From positions 10,293-53,805 of the forward strand of contig JAGPKU010000009.1 in the NCBI GenBank assembly GCA_018053845.1: a DNA stretch of 43,513 nt, written 5' to 3'. Position 1 is the first letter of the stretch. Each line of letters opens with the position of its first letter. The notes under the pieces were generated by a model, which saw nothing but the letters and a program-made list of their open reading frames with translations, made no database searches and was not told the origin of the DNA. The translations under genes were made by a program, and so were the position numbers. This DNA is from Syntrophobacterales bacterium (GTDB lineage Bacteria; Desulfobacterota; Syntrophia; Syntrophales; UBA2192). This document shows positions 28,059 through 36,234 of the stretch, one piece after another.

Positions 28059-29353
28059 AGAAGACACAGCCGGATTTCAAGATCGAGAGCCTCGGCAGAC
28101 CCAAGATCCCCTCGCCGCTCACGGTGGGCTACTTCAAGAGCGACGACGAGAGGGTCCTGAGCGACATCACCGTCGATGCGCGGCAGACGCGGCCCCTGCC
28201 GTCGGTATCCCTGGAGGTGGCCGGTCCCCGGGAGACGATCTACTTCGAGCCCCAGAAGGTCAAGGCGGCCGTGGTCTCCTGCGGCGGCCTGTGCCCCGGG
28301 ATCAACGACGTGCTGCGCGCCCTGGTCATGGAGCTCCATTTCCGCTACGGGGTCCGGAACATCATCGGGGTGAAGTACGGCTTCCAGGGCCTGATCCCGC
28401 GATACGGCCACGAATTTCTGGAACTGACCCCCGATGTGGTCAAGGACATCCAGGATCTCGGGGGCAGCATCCTCTCCTCGTCGCGGGGCAATCAGGACAT
28501 CGTCGAGATGGTGGACTCCCTGGAGAGGATGAACATCAATCTCTTCTTCGTCATCGGCGGGGACGGCACGATGCAGGCCGCCCAGCTGATCACCGAGGAG
28601 ACGGCCCGCCGGAAATTGAAGATCGGCGTGATCGGCATCCCCAAGACGATCGACAACGACCTCGTCCTCATCCAGAAGAGCTTCGGGTTCGACACGGCCA
28701 TCTCCGAGGCCGTCAAGACGATCCAGTGCGCCCACGTGGAGGCGAAGGGCGCGCCCATGGGGATCGGCCTCGTGAAGCTGATGGGGCGCCAGTCCGGTCA
28801 CATCGCCGCCTCGGCGGCCCTGGCCCAGGGGGATGCGAATTTCGTCCTCATCCCCGAAGTGCCGTTCGACCTCGACGGGGAAAACGGGTTCCTGCGCCAC
28901 CTCGAGAAGCGGATGCTCGCCCGGCATCATGCCGTCATCATCGTGGCCGAGGGCGCGGGGCAGAACCTCTTCGACCGGACAGGCCCGGTCCGCCGTGACG
29001 CCTCGGGCAACATCCGGCTCAACGACATCGGGGTCCTGCTGAAGGACCGGATCGAAGAGTACTTCCGGAAGAGACGCATCGAGATCAACCTCAAGTACAT
29101 CGACCCGAGCTACATCATCCGCAGCGTGCCCGCCAACGCCAGCGACAGCATCATGTGCGGCGTGCTCGCCCAGTACGCCGTCCACGCGGGGATGGCGGGA
29201 AAGACGGGCATGCTCGTGGGTCTCGTCAACGACGCCTACGTGCACCTGCCGTTCCGGGCCGTGGCCGCCCGGCGGAAGATGATCGACCCCCGGGGCAACA
29301 TCTGGATGCTGGTCCTCGAGTCGACGGGGCAGCCCGTCACGATGAAAAACTAA
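28055..29353 (+). CDS. pfkA: ATP-type 6-phosphofructokinase (long, TP0108/plant-like clade)
   Basis: 432 aa. The phosphofructokinase core has [10 protein letters not shown] (about 76-85), GGDGT (168-172) and PKTIDND (196-202). Gly in GGDGT is associated with ATP use, whereas PPi-dependent enzymes have Asp (GGDD). The Lys in PKTIDND is shared with PPi enzymes and the ATP-dependent trypanosome-type clade. ATP is therefore the most likely phosphoryl donor, but this is an inference from two residues. The length includes an N-terminal extension of about 70 residues, as in that clade. Its ATG overlaps the stop of the upstream FAD protein. It would commit fructose-6-phosphate to glycolysis. Confidence 0.92.
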   Translation: MKKTQPDFKIESLGRPKIPSPLTVGYFKSDDERVLSDITVDARQTRPLPSVSLEVAGPRETIYFEPQKVKAAVVSCGGLCPGINDVLRALVMELHFRYGVRNIIGVKYGFQGLIPRYGHEFLELTPDVVKDIQDLGGSILSSSRGNQDIVEMVDSLERMNINLFFVIGGDGTMQAAQLITEETARRKLKIGVIGIPKTIDNDLVLIQKSFGFDTAISEAVKTIQCAHVEAKGAPMGIGLVKLMGRQSGHIAASAALAQGDANFVLIPEVPFDLDGENGFLRHLEKRMLARHHAVIIVAEGAGQNLFDRTGPVRRDASGNIRLNDIGVLLKDRIEEYFRKRRIEINLKYIDPSYIIRSVPANASDSIMCGVLAQYAVHAGMAGKTGMLVGLVNDAYVHLPFRAVAARRKMIDPRGNIWMLVLESTGQPVTMKN

Positions 29354-29360
29354 AAAACGC

Positions 29361-29389
29361 TTGCATTCTCCCCGTCCTTGGTTTAGATA
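29361..29389 (+). promoter_or_regulatory. Weak putative promoter for rpmB
   Basis: TTGCAT (29361-29366), a 17-bp spacer and TAGATA (29384-29389), 32 nt before the rpmB start. The -10 match is poor. Confidence 0.3.
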
Positions 29390-29421
29390 AGCGGACCGAT
29401 TCTTTTCGCGAGGTGTCTGTT

Positions 29422-29616
29422 ATGGCCAGAGTCTGCGATGTCTGCGGCAAGGGCCCGGTGGTGGGTCACAACGTCAGTCACGCCAACAACAAAACGAAAC
29501 GCGTCTGGTACCCCAATCTCCAGAAGCTCCAGGTCGTGGACAGCAAAGGGTCCGTGAAGCGGATGAAGGTCTGCACCCGCTGCCTGCGATCGGGCTCCGT
29601 GCGCAAGGCCCTATAG
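29422..29616 (+). CDS. rpmB: 50S ribosomal protein L28, zinc-binding form
   Basis: 64 aa, the usual size. The first Cys pair CDVC (residues 5-8) and the second pair CTRC (near residue 53) form the zinc ribbon of the C+ paralogue of L28. The core [19 protein letters not shown] is the family signature. GAGGT lies eight bases before the ATG. It is a structural protein of the large ribosomal subunit. The TAG stop abuts the stop codon of the convergent downstream gene in the palindrome CTATAG. Confidence 0.98.
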   Translation: MARVCDVCGKGPVVGHNVSHANNKTKRVWYPNLQKLQVVDSKGSVKRMKVCTRCLRSGSVRKAL

Positions 29617-30393
29617 GCCGCCGTCGAACCCCGACGCCGCGATTGCCCGAAGCGTCGCCGACAGGAAGCGTTCGTGGTCGGCGACGCTTTCGATTCCCCT
29701 CTCCAGGAGATCCCGCACGCCCTGCCGCACCGAGTCCCCGGCGTCCCCCCCGAAAAACTTCCAGAGGAACAGGTCGACCCGGCCCTCGAGGCTCACCGAT
29801 CGCCGCAGGATTTCCCGCCGGTAGGCCGCCAGCCCCTGCAGCACCGCATCCCGCGCGAGCCGGCCCGACATCGCGTAGGCCCAGCTGAGCGTGTCGATGA
29901 GCCCATCGATGCGGTCCTCGAGGGTCGCCTCCACGGCCCGGGAGAAGAGATCCATGACCCCCGGGTTTCGCCGGTGAATCACCAGGTCGACGGCCATCTC
30001 GATGATGAGGTGTGAGCGGTAGAGCGCCTCGTCGCCGTCGATGGGCGAGCCGAGCCGCCGGTGCATCCCCATCATGTCCCCGGCGAGCGCGGCCCCCTTG
30101 AGAAAGGCGTAGCCCCCCGACTCGTTCTCGGAACGGTCGTGGCCGTGGTGCGTGATGCGGCCATGGTGGGACAGGTCGTCGACGAGCAGGTGAAACTGGA
30201 TGAACCGGACCCTTTCGCGTCCGGGCGGCAGGCCGCCGAGCCTCTCCATCCGGTGCGTCATCTCGGGCGTGATCTCCCGGTGAATGGGAAGGATGTCGGG
30301 CATCACGTTGTAGAGGAGGATGTCGAGGTTGTCGAGTCCCAGGCGGGCCCCGGCATATTCCTTCAGCAGCCAGGTGTGCGCGTTGATCAGCAT
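29611..30393 (-). CDS. Histidine-rich hypothetical protein
   Basis: 260 aa from the ATG at 30391-30393. It starts with [15 protein letters not shown] and has clusters of His and Asp: [14 protein letters not shown] (about 29-42), then [20 protein letters not shown] (about 67-86), as in metal-dependent hydrolases. A faint resemblance to the zinc-dependent phospholipase C superfamily is possible but unproven. The C-terminal half is alpha-helical. No signal peptide or membrane segment is seen. It converges with rpmB (stop codons side by side) and is divergent from recJ. I do not name a function. Confidence 0.75.
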   Translation of the reverse strand: MLINAHTWLLKEYAGARLGLDNLDILLYNVMPDILPIHREITPEMTHRMERLGGLPPGRERVRFIQFHLLVDDLSHHGRITHHGHDRSENESGGYAFLKGAALAGDMMGMHRRLGSPIDGDEALYRSHLIIEMAVDLVIHRRNPGVMDLFSRAVEATLEDRIDGLIDTLSWAYAMSGRLARDAVLQGLAAYRREILRRSVSLEGRVDLFLWKFFGGDAGDSVRQGVRDLLERGIESVADHERFLSATLRAIAASGFDGGL

Positions 30394-30744
30394 CTTTCCA
30401 GCGGACCGAAACCGCCGAAGCCCCCGGTCGGTGGGTCTTCTCGGCCATATTCTTTCGGAAACGAGGGTTCCGCGCGGCAAGACCTTCCGCGTGCCGTCGC
30501 CCCGCGCAACGGAAGGGAAGCGGGCGATGCCAAAAGCCGCCGTCCGGTCGACACGCCCGCATGCCGCACCGGGATCGGGCCCTGCGGAAATCCTGCGATA
30601 CCCGTAACATCGGCGCGGCCGAAGATCAAGAGCCAATAATTCTTCCCTTGACAGGAAGCCTGACACTGCTAATATAAATGCCGTCCCTATCCCTGGCGCC
30701 CACGACGCAGGCCTGCCATCGGGCCCGCGGAAGAAAACGGTTCT
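30394..30744. other. Divergent intergenic region before recJ
   Basis: A 351-nt region between the divergent histidine-rich hypothetical and recJ. It holds the recJ promoter at 30648-30675. The remainder is normal-GC sequence with no convincing open frame, RNA gene or repeat; frames running through it have Arg/Pro-rich shadow composition. A minus-strand promoter for the hypothetical gene was not clear. Confidence 0.5.
30648..30675 (+). promoter_or_regulatory. Putative sigma70 promoter for recJ
   Basis: TTGACA (30648-30653), a 16-bp spacer and TAATAT (30670-30675), about 70 nt before the recJ ATG. Confidence 0.55.
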
Positions 30745-32469
30745 ATGCTGCCGACGACACGCTGGAAACTCTCCGAGGTCAAAGAGGATATCCGCGCTCT
30801 GTTCGCAGAAGAATTCAAGCTGAACCCCATCGTTTCCCAGATTCTCGTCAACCGCAGCATCACCGACCTCGAAACGGCGCGGCGATTCCTGAACCCTTCG
30901 CTCCACGATCTGCACAGCCCCTTCCTCATGAAGGACATGAAGGAAGGCGTGGCAAGGCTCATCCGTGCGGTCCAGGGCGGCGAGAAGGTGGCGATCTACG
31001 GCGATTACGATGCCGACGGCATCACCTCCCTGGCGATCCTGTACCGGTTTCTCCGCGAGATCCACGAATGCGTCCTGTACTACATCCCCGACCGGGTCGA
31101 CGAGGGCTACAGCCTGAATCGAAAGGCCATCGACCGCCTCAGGGCGCAGGACGTGCGGCTCATCGTCACGGTCGACTGCGGGGTGTCGGACCGCGAGGAG
31201 ATCGAATACGCCCGCACGCAGGGCATCGACACGATCGTCCTGGACCACCACGAGGTCCCGGCGACGCTCCCCGCGGCGGCGGCGGTCATCAATCCCAACC
31301 GCGGTGACTGCCCCTTCCCGTTCAAGCACCTGGCCGGTGTCGGCATCGTCTTCAATTTCCTCATCGCGCTGCGCGGCGCCCTGCGCAACATCGGATTCTG
31401 GGCGCGACGTCCCTACCCGAATCTCAAGGACTACCTCGACCTCGTCGCCCTGGGCACGATCGGCGATCTGTCGCCGCTGGTCGACGAGAACCGGATCTTC
31501 GCCCGGATCGGCCTCGAGCTGCTCAACGAGGATCGCCGGGTGGGCCTGAAGGCGCTGCGGGACACGGCCGGCCTGGGCAACACGGTGATCGACTCCGGCG
31601 TGGCGTCCTTCGCCCTCATCCCCCGGATCAATGCCGCGGGCCGGGTGGGCGCCCCCGACGACGCCGTGAGGCTTCTCCTGACGGAAGACCCCGTCGAGGC
31701 CCAGCGGATCGCCTCCAGGCTCGACGCGTGCAACCGGGAGCGACAGCGCCTGGAGAAGACGATCTTCGACGAGATCATGGCCCGGATCGACTCCATGGGG
31801 GACGCGAGGGAAAAGGGGGCCCTGGTCCTGGCCTCGCCGGAGTGGCACCCCGGCGTGATCGGGATCGTCGCCTCGCGGGTCGTCGACCGCTTCTACCGCC
31901 CCACGATCCTCATCAGCCTCAAGGACGGCATCGGCAAGGGCTCGGGGCGCAGCATCGCCGAGTTCAATCTCTACGAAGGCCTCAAGCTCTGCGACCCCCT
32001 GCTCATCTCCTACGGCGGGCATCGATACGCCGCGGGGATCTCGGTCAAGGAGGGCGACATCGAAAAGCTCAGCGAGGTGCTGGGGGACATCGTCAAGGAA
32101 GGGCTGGTCGTCCAGGAACTGGTCCAGGAGACCCACATCGACGCCCAGTGCAGCCTGAGCCGGATCACCTACGATCTCGTCTCGCAGTTCGACCGCCTTG
32201 CCCCCTTCGGGATCCGGAACCCCGAACCCATCTTCTGCTCACGCAACGTCCAGGTCTCCTACCCCACCGTCGTGGGCAACAAGCACCTGAAGATGCGGGT
32301 GTACGGCGACGGGGTCTCCTGCAGCTCCATCTGGTTCAACCGGGGCGATTACGCACAGGACATCGAGGGGGTCCGCCTGGACATCGCCTTCACCCCCCAG
32401 ATCAACACCTGGAACGGCTCCTCCAACATCCAGCTGAAGGTGCGCGACATCGCCGCCGCCTCCGCCTGA
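30745..32469 (+). CDS. recJ: Single-stranded-DNA-specific exonuclease RecJ
   Basis: 574 aa, typical RecJ. It is a 5'-3' single-strand exonuclease with Mg/Mn ions for recombination and mismatch repair. Visible DHH-superfamily motifs are DYDADG (residues 87-92), VDCGVSD (about 149) and LDHHEVP with the DHH triad (about 167-169). A DHHA1 domain (GKGSGRSI and SYGGHRYAAG) and a C-terminal OB domain follow. The start is the ATG at 30745, with a distant purine-rich site. It stands alone, converging with the M28 peptidase gene. Confidence 0.96.
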   Translation: MLPTTRWKLSEVKEDIRALFAEEFKLNPIVSQILVNRSITDLETARRFLNPSLHDLHSPFLMKDMKEGVARLIRAVQGGEKVAIYGDYDADGITSLAILYRFLREIHECVLYYIPDRVDEGYSLNRKAIDRLRAQDVRLIVTVDCGVSDREEIEYARTQGIDTIVLDHHEVPATLPAAAAVINPNRGDCPFPFKHLAGVGIVFNFLIALRGALRNIGFWARRPYPNLKDYLDLVALGTIGDLSPLVDENRIFARIGLELLNEDRRVGLKALRDTAGLGNTVIDSGVASFALIPRINAAGRVGAPDDAVRLLLTEDPVEAQRIASRLDACNRERQRLEKTIFDEIMARIDSMGDAREKGALVLASPEWHPGVIGIVASRVVDRFYRPTILISLKDGIGKGSGRSIAEFNLYEGLKLCDPLLISYGGHRYAAGISVKEGDIEKLSEVLGDIVKEGLVVQELVQETHIDAQCSLSRITYDLVSQFDRLAPFGIRNPEPIFCSRNVQVSYPTVVGNKHLKMRVYGDGVSCSSIWFNRGDYAQDIEGVRLDIAFTPQINTWNGSSNIQLKVRDIAAASA

Positions 32470-32546
32470 GAGACCGTGCCGCAATCGGGAAATGGAACGG
32501 CGGCGGGTCATGCCCGTGAAGCTTGTCCTGGCAGAGGCGGGGAGCG

Positions 32547-32579
32547 GGCATCCGGAGGGTCCGGAACGGACCGGATGCC
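32547..32579. other. Intergenic hairpin between recJ and the M28 gene
   Basis: Outer arms GGCATCC/GGATGCC (7 bp), a 4-nt one-sided bulge and inner arms GGTCCG/CGGACC with a GAA loop. No T-run on either side, so it is not an intrinsic terminator of the usual kind. It could protect 3' ends of both convergent transcripts. Confidence 0.4.
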
Positions 32580-32652
32580 GCATCGCGCATGGCGAGTGCG
32601 GAACCACACAGTCGGCATGAAGACGCCGTGACGGAAGCGGGGGCGGTGCGTC

Positions 32653-33693
32653 TCACCCGCCCTGCGCCGGAACGGTCAGGATTTCGCCCTCCCCGGTCTC
32701 GGAGACGCCCGCCAGCGTGTGGGCGACGTGCACCATGGCCCTCAGCAGCTCGGCCATCCGATCGAAGCGCAGCGTCTCGATGGTGTCACGGGCCGTGTGG
32801 TAATTCGGGTTTCGGTAGAACGCCGTGTCCGTGATCATGACCGCACGATAGCCCATCTTCCAGAAGGACCCGTGGTCCGAGAAGCTGATGCCGGGTACCA
32901 CCGCCGGGGCGGCCAGGGATTCCACCGGAAGGGGCGATGCCCTCCTGAGCGCACCCGCGACCGACGAGACCAGCTCCCGGGAGGGCGGATTGCCCACCAC
33001 CGCGATGAAGTTTCCGCGGTTCGAGTACATCTGTCCCATGCCGGGCAGCGGAAAGGCCTGGCTGCCCTCCTCGTCGGCGTAGTATCCCACCATCTCCAGT
33101 GAAATCATCCCGTGGATCCGCTCGCCCCGCTCGCGCGCCTGAGCCGCATAGACATGGCTCCCCATGCGGGAGGTGTTGAACGCGGGAGGTTCTTCGAGGG
33201 TGAAGAAGATCAGCTTCAGCGTCCGCTCCGGGCGGAAATCCCTCAGGGCGCGGCACAGCTCGAGCAGCACGGCGACGCCGCTGGCGTTGTCGTCGGCCCC
33301 CGGGGTCCCCTCGATCGTGTCGTAGTGGGCGCCGATGATGACGGTCTCGTCGCGCCGCTCACGGCCCTCGATCGTCACGACGAGGTTCTCATAGGGCCTC
33401 CCCTCGAACTCGAAGGTCTGCCGATCCACGGGGACGCCCTGATGCTTCAGGACGGACAGGATGTATTCCTTCGCCCGGGTCAGCCGATCCTCCTCGAAGG
33501 CGCTGCGGGACCCGATCGTCACGCTGAGATGGTGCACATGGTCGTGGAGACGCTTCGCCGACCCGGCGGGCGGGCCCCGGCCGTCGACGGGCCTGACGGG
33601 ATCGGCCATTCGGATCCGGATCACGGGGGCCACCAGGAACCCGGCGACGACGACAAGCAGGATGAGCAGGGCGTAGATCATTTTTCTTCCCAT
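32653..33693 (-). CDS. M28 family zinc aminopeptidase, membrane-anchored
   Basis: 346 aa from the ATG at 33691-33693 (GGAAGG seven bases upstream); a start at 33726 would add 11 residues. The N-terminus is one hydrophobic anchor or uncleaved signal (about 5-24), placing the enzyme on the periplasmic side. The M28 metal-site blocks are present: GAHYDT (first His), GADDNASG (Asp), TLEEP (Glu pair), SLEMVG (Glu in the place of the usual Asp) and SDHGSFW (final His). These enzymes remove N-terminal residues from peptides. The gene stands alone between convergent recJ and the divergent rubrerythrin-like gene. Confidence 0.9.
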   Translation of the reverse strand: MGRKMIYALLILLVVVAGFLVAPVIRIRMADPVRPVDGRGPPAGSAKRLHDHVHHLSVTIGSRSAFEEDRLTRAKEYILSVLKHQGVPVDRQTFEFEGRPYENLVVTIEGRERRDETVIIGAHYDTIEGTPGADDNASGVAVLLELCRALRDFRPERTLKLIFFTLEEPPAFNTSRMGSHVYAAQARERGERIHGMISLEMVGYYADEEGSQAFPLPGMGQMYSNRGNFIAVVGNPPSRELVSSVAGALRRASPLPVESLAAPAVVPGISFSDHGSFWKMGYRAVMITDTAFYRNPNYHTARDTIETLRFDRMAELLRAMVHVAHTLAGVSETGEGEILTVPAQGG

Positions 33694-33839
33694 GGCCGCC
33701 CTTCCGATTGGAGTCAGCCGCGACATTGTTGCACAGGCCGACCGGGTTTTTCAAGCGTGCTCGGCGTTGCGGAAGGGGTTTCCCGCCGGAGCGCGGCGGC
33801 GGGAGGAAATAATCCGTTTCCGGCGGCGAACCGATCTGG

Positions 33840-33845
33840 TATAAT
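33840..33845 (+). promoter_or_regulatory. Extended -10 promoter for the rubrerythrin-like gene
   Basis: TATAAT preceded by TGG (TGn motif); no good -35 element. It lies 51 nt before the start codon. No Fur or PerR box was recognised. Confidence 0.45.
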
Positions 33846-33896
33846 GGCGTACGTCGGCCGACGGGACCGATAATCTCTTCGCAAAGGAGCGACCCG

Positions 33897-34421
33897 ATGA
33901 AACAGGAGGATCGTCTGAATGCTCTCGAGGTGGCGCTGACGAACGAGCAGCGGGAGAGGGAATTCTACCTCAAGAGCGCCGAGCGTTGCCGGAACCCCCT
34001 CGGCAAGGCCATGTTCCAACAGATCGCCGACGACGAGCTGGAGCACTACGAGCGGCTCAAGGAAATCCACGCCCGCTGGACAGCGCAGCAGAAGTGGCCC
34101 GCGTCGCTCCCCGTGAAGGTGAAGGGAACGATCGTCAAGGACATCCTCAAGGATTTCCTGCTGAAGGCGCAATCCGCCGCCCCCGGCGACACCGACGACC
34201 TCAAGGCCGTGCGGACGGCCCTGGACTTCGAGGCGCGGGGCGAGAAATTCTACGCCGAGCTGCGCGACGCATCGGCCGACGAGAAGGAAAAGGCGTTCTT
34301 CGATCTGCTCTCGAAGATGGAACGCCAGCACTACCTTTCGCTCAAGGACACGGAGGACTACTTTTCCGACCCCGAAGGGTGGTTCCGGAAAAAGGAGCAC
34401 CACGGCATTGACGGGGCGTGA
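33897..34421 (+). CDS. Rubrerythrin-like (ferritin-like di-iron) protein
   Basis: 174 aa. Two ferritin-type Glu/His helical pairs are visible: NEQREREFYLKSA with DELEHYERL in the first half, and DFEARGEKFYAEL with MERQHYLSL in the second. They would build a di-iron site for reducing peroxide. The C-terminal rubredoxin domain (CxxC pairs) of classical rubrerythrin is absent, so an external electron donor is needed. A clean AGGAG site precedes the ATG. A 1-Cys peroxiredoxin gene follows after 26 nt, so the two look like an oxygen-defence operon of an anaerobe. An iron-storage role is an alternative. Confidence 0.88.
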   Translation: MKQEDRLNALEVALTNEQREREFYLKSAERCRNPLGKAMFQQIADDELEHYERLKEIHARWTAQQKWPASLPVKVKGTIVKDILKDFLLKAQSAAPGDTDDLKAVRTALDFEARGEKFYAELRDASADEKEKAFFDLLSKMERQHYLSLKDTEDYFSDPEGWFRKKEHHGIDGA

Positions 34422-34447
34422 GAGCCCCGGATGACAAGGAGGTTGCC

Positions 34448-34909
34448 ATGGCAGGAAAATCCCTCGCGGTGGGGAAGAGCGTCAGGGACTTCACGCTCAA
34501 GGATCAGAACGGGCAGGAGTTCAGGCTCTCCGCCCTGAAGGGGAAGAAGGTGCTGCTCTCCTTCCACCCCCTGGCCTGGACCTCCATCTGCGCCAGGCAG
34601 ATGCAGGCCCTCGAGAAAAACGCGAAGGTCTTCGAGAACGCCGGGGCCGTCGCCGTCGGCCTCAGCGTGGACAGCGTCCCGAGCAAGGCCGCCTGGGCGA
34701 AATCCCTGAAGATCAGCAAGACGAGACTCCTGGCCGATTTCTGGCCGCACGGGAAGGTTGCGCACTCCCTCGGCCTGTTCCGCAAGGAGGGCTTCTCGGA
34801 GCGCGCCAACGTCCTTCTCGACGAAAAGGGGAAGGTCGCCTGGATCAAGGTCTACCCGATCAAGGAGCTCCCGAACATCCGGGAAGTGCTGGCGGTCGTG
34901 AAGAAATAG
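34448..34909 (+). CDS. AhpE-like 1-Cys peroxiredoxin
   Basis: 153 aa, thioredoxin fold. The active-site consensus PxxxTxxC is met exactly by PLAWTSIC (about residues 43-50); this Cys is the only one in the protein, so it is a 1-Cys peroxiredoxin needing an external thiol. An Arg expected in the site is probably in the KTRLLADFWP block. A strong AGGAGGT site precedes the ATG at 34448; an upstream in-frame start at 34418 is rejected. It reduces peroxides in the cytoplasm and pairs with the upstream rubrerythrin-like gene. It ends 8 nt from the convergent PaaK-like gene. Confidence 0.9.
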   Translation: MAGKSLAVGKSVRDFTLKDQNGQEFRLSALKGKKVLLSFHPLAWTSICARQMQALEKNAKVFENAGAVAVGLSVDSVPSKAAWAKSLKISKTRLLADFWPHGKVAHSLGLFRKEGFSERANVLLDEKGKVAWIKVYPIKELPNIREVLAVVKK

Positions 34910-34917
34910 GGCGACGG

Positions 34918-36219
34918 CTATTTCCAGCTGCGCTCGTCGACGATCGCCTTGTATCCCTCGGCGAGACTCCCCGGCGGGACCTCCTCGAGACGGTCGACCC
35001 GGACCGTGCAGATCTCTGCGAAATACCGTTCGAACGGGGCAAGGGCCTCCTTGCCCCGTTCGGTTTCCGGCGCCTCGACGCGGACCGTGAGGACGTCCCG
35101 GTTCGCCGTCCGGGTCACGACGACCTGGAACTTCCAGCGCGGGAAGCGCTCGGCGATTTTCCGCAGCTGGCTGGGCGCCACGAACAGGCCCCTGACCTTC
35201 ACGGCCTCCCCTACCCGCCCGGCGATTCCGGCAAGCCTCGGCGAGGTCCTACCGCAGGGACAGCGACCGGGGAGAAGCCTCGCGAGGTCCCCCGTGCCGA
35301 ATCGCATCAGGAAGAAGATGCCGTTGGGCCGCGTGACGACCACCTCGCCCAGTTCGCCGGTCGGAACCTCCCGGCCCGTCTCGGGATCGAGGATCTCGAC
35401 GATGACTTCCTCGCAGAGGTGCCACCCCGCTTTCTCCCGGCACTCGTAGGCCACGTCGCCGACCTCGGTGGCCCCGTACATCTGGTAGGTGTCGATCCCG
35501 TACCTCTTCTCGAATTCCTCCCGGAGCGCGGGGTGGAGCGGTTCCGCTGCGAAGGAGGCCCTGCGGACCCTGAAGTCCTTCCGGAAGTCGTGGCCCGCCT
35601 CCTCGGCCTTCTCGATGACGGCCATGAGAAAGCTCGGGGTGCCGGTGTACCCGGTCACCCCCAGGTCGCGGATCAGCTGGACCTGGATGGCGGCACTCGA
35701 TGCGCCGGAGGGAACGACCGTCGCCCCGACCCTCCGCAGCCCGCCGTGGAAGGTGAGACCGGCTGCGACGAGGTGATAGGAGAACGCGTTGAGGACGACG
35801 TCCCCGGGCCCGAAGCCCGCGGCATGGTAGGCCCTCGCCCAGATCGGGTCCGACTCCGAGAGGTGAGGCTCGTAGACCGGCCCCGGCGAGGTGAAGATCC
35901 GGTCGATCGCGGCCTCCGGGTTGCCCAGGCCCGCGTAGGGAGGGTCATCGATCTGCATCTGGACGATCTTCTCCCGCGAGATGACGGGGAGTCTGCTCAG
36001 CAGATCGAAGGCGCTGCTCTTCACGGGCTTGACGCCCAGCGACTCGATCTGCTTGCCGATGAGCGGGGATTTCCGTGCGGCCAGCCGCATCATGGCCGCC
36101 AGTTCCTTCGCCTGGTCCTCCCGGCGTTTCTCGGGGCTCCTCGTTTCCTTCTCGTCGAAATAGGCTCTCTTTGTTTTCACGTCCCGTAGATCCCTCGGCA
36201 TCCTTGATCTCTTTTTCAC
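34918..36219 (-). CDS. Phenylacetate-CoA ligase-like protein with altered P-loop
   Basis: 433 aa, the length of PaaK. PaaK-type blocks are present: GYTGTPSFLMAVIEKAE, YGATEVGDVAYEC, FGTGDLARLL with CPCGRTSPR, and a C-terminal KVRGLFVAPSQLRKI segment. The adenylate phosphate loop, normally SSGTTGxP, reads TSPGPVYEP, so ATP-dependent ligation may be weak or the enzyme may act differently. A GTG start (36217-36219) is chosen, with GGCGGG seven bases upstream; ATG at 36201 is an alternative. It is the last gene of the Phe-attenuated liv-type operon, 15 nt after livF, suggesting it acts on the imported substrate. The substrate (phenylacetate or another aryl acid) is inferred from family only. Confidence 0.8.
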   Translation of the reverse strand: MKKRSRMPRDLRDVKTKRAYFDEKETRSPEKRREDQAKELAAMMRLAARKSPLIGKQIESLGVKPVKSSAFDLLSRLPVISREKIVQMQIDDPPYAGLGNPEAAIDRIFTSPGPVYEPHLSESDPIWARAYHAAGFGPGDVVLNAFSYHLVAAGLTFHGGLRRVGATVVPSGASSAAIQVQLIRDLGVTGYTGTPSFLMAVIEKAEEAGHDFRKDFRVRRASFAAEPLHPALREEFEKRYGIDTYQMYGATEVGDVAYECREKAGWHLCEEVIVEILDPETGREVPTGELGEVVVTRPNGIFFLMRFGTGDLARLLPGRCPCGRTSPRLAGIAGRVGEAVKVRGLFVAPSQLRKIAERFPRWKFQVVVTRTANRDVLTVRVEAPETERGKEALAPFERYFAEICTVRVDRLEEVPPGSLAEGYKAIVDERSWK

Positions 36220-36234
36220 CCGATTGCCCGCCTT

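Noticed and set aside
30387-30629. 80-codon minus-strand frame in the recJ upstream region
   Set aside because: Begins with TTG without a ribosome site, has Arg/Gly/Pro-rich composition and overlaps the start of the histidine-rich gene; no family seen.
32547-32579. Intrinsic terminator between recJ and the M28 gene
   Set aside because: The hairpin is strong but lacks a T-tract on both strands.
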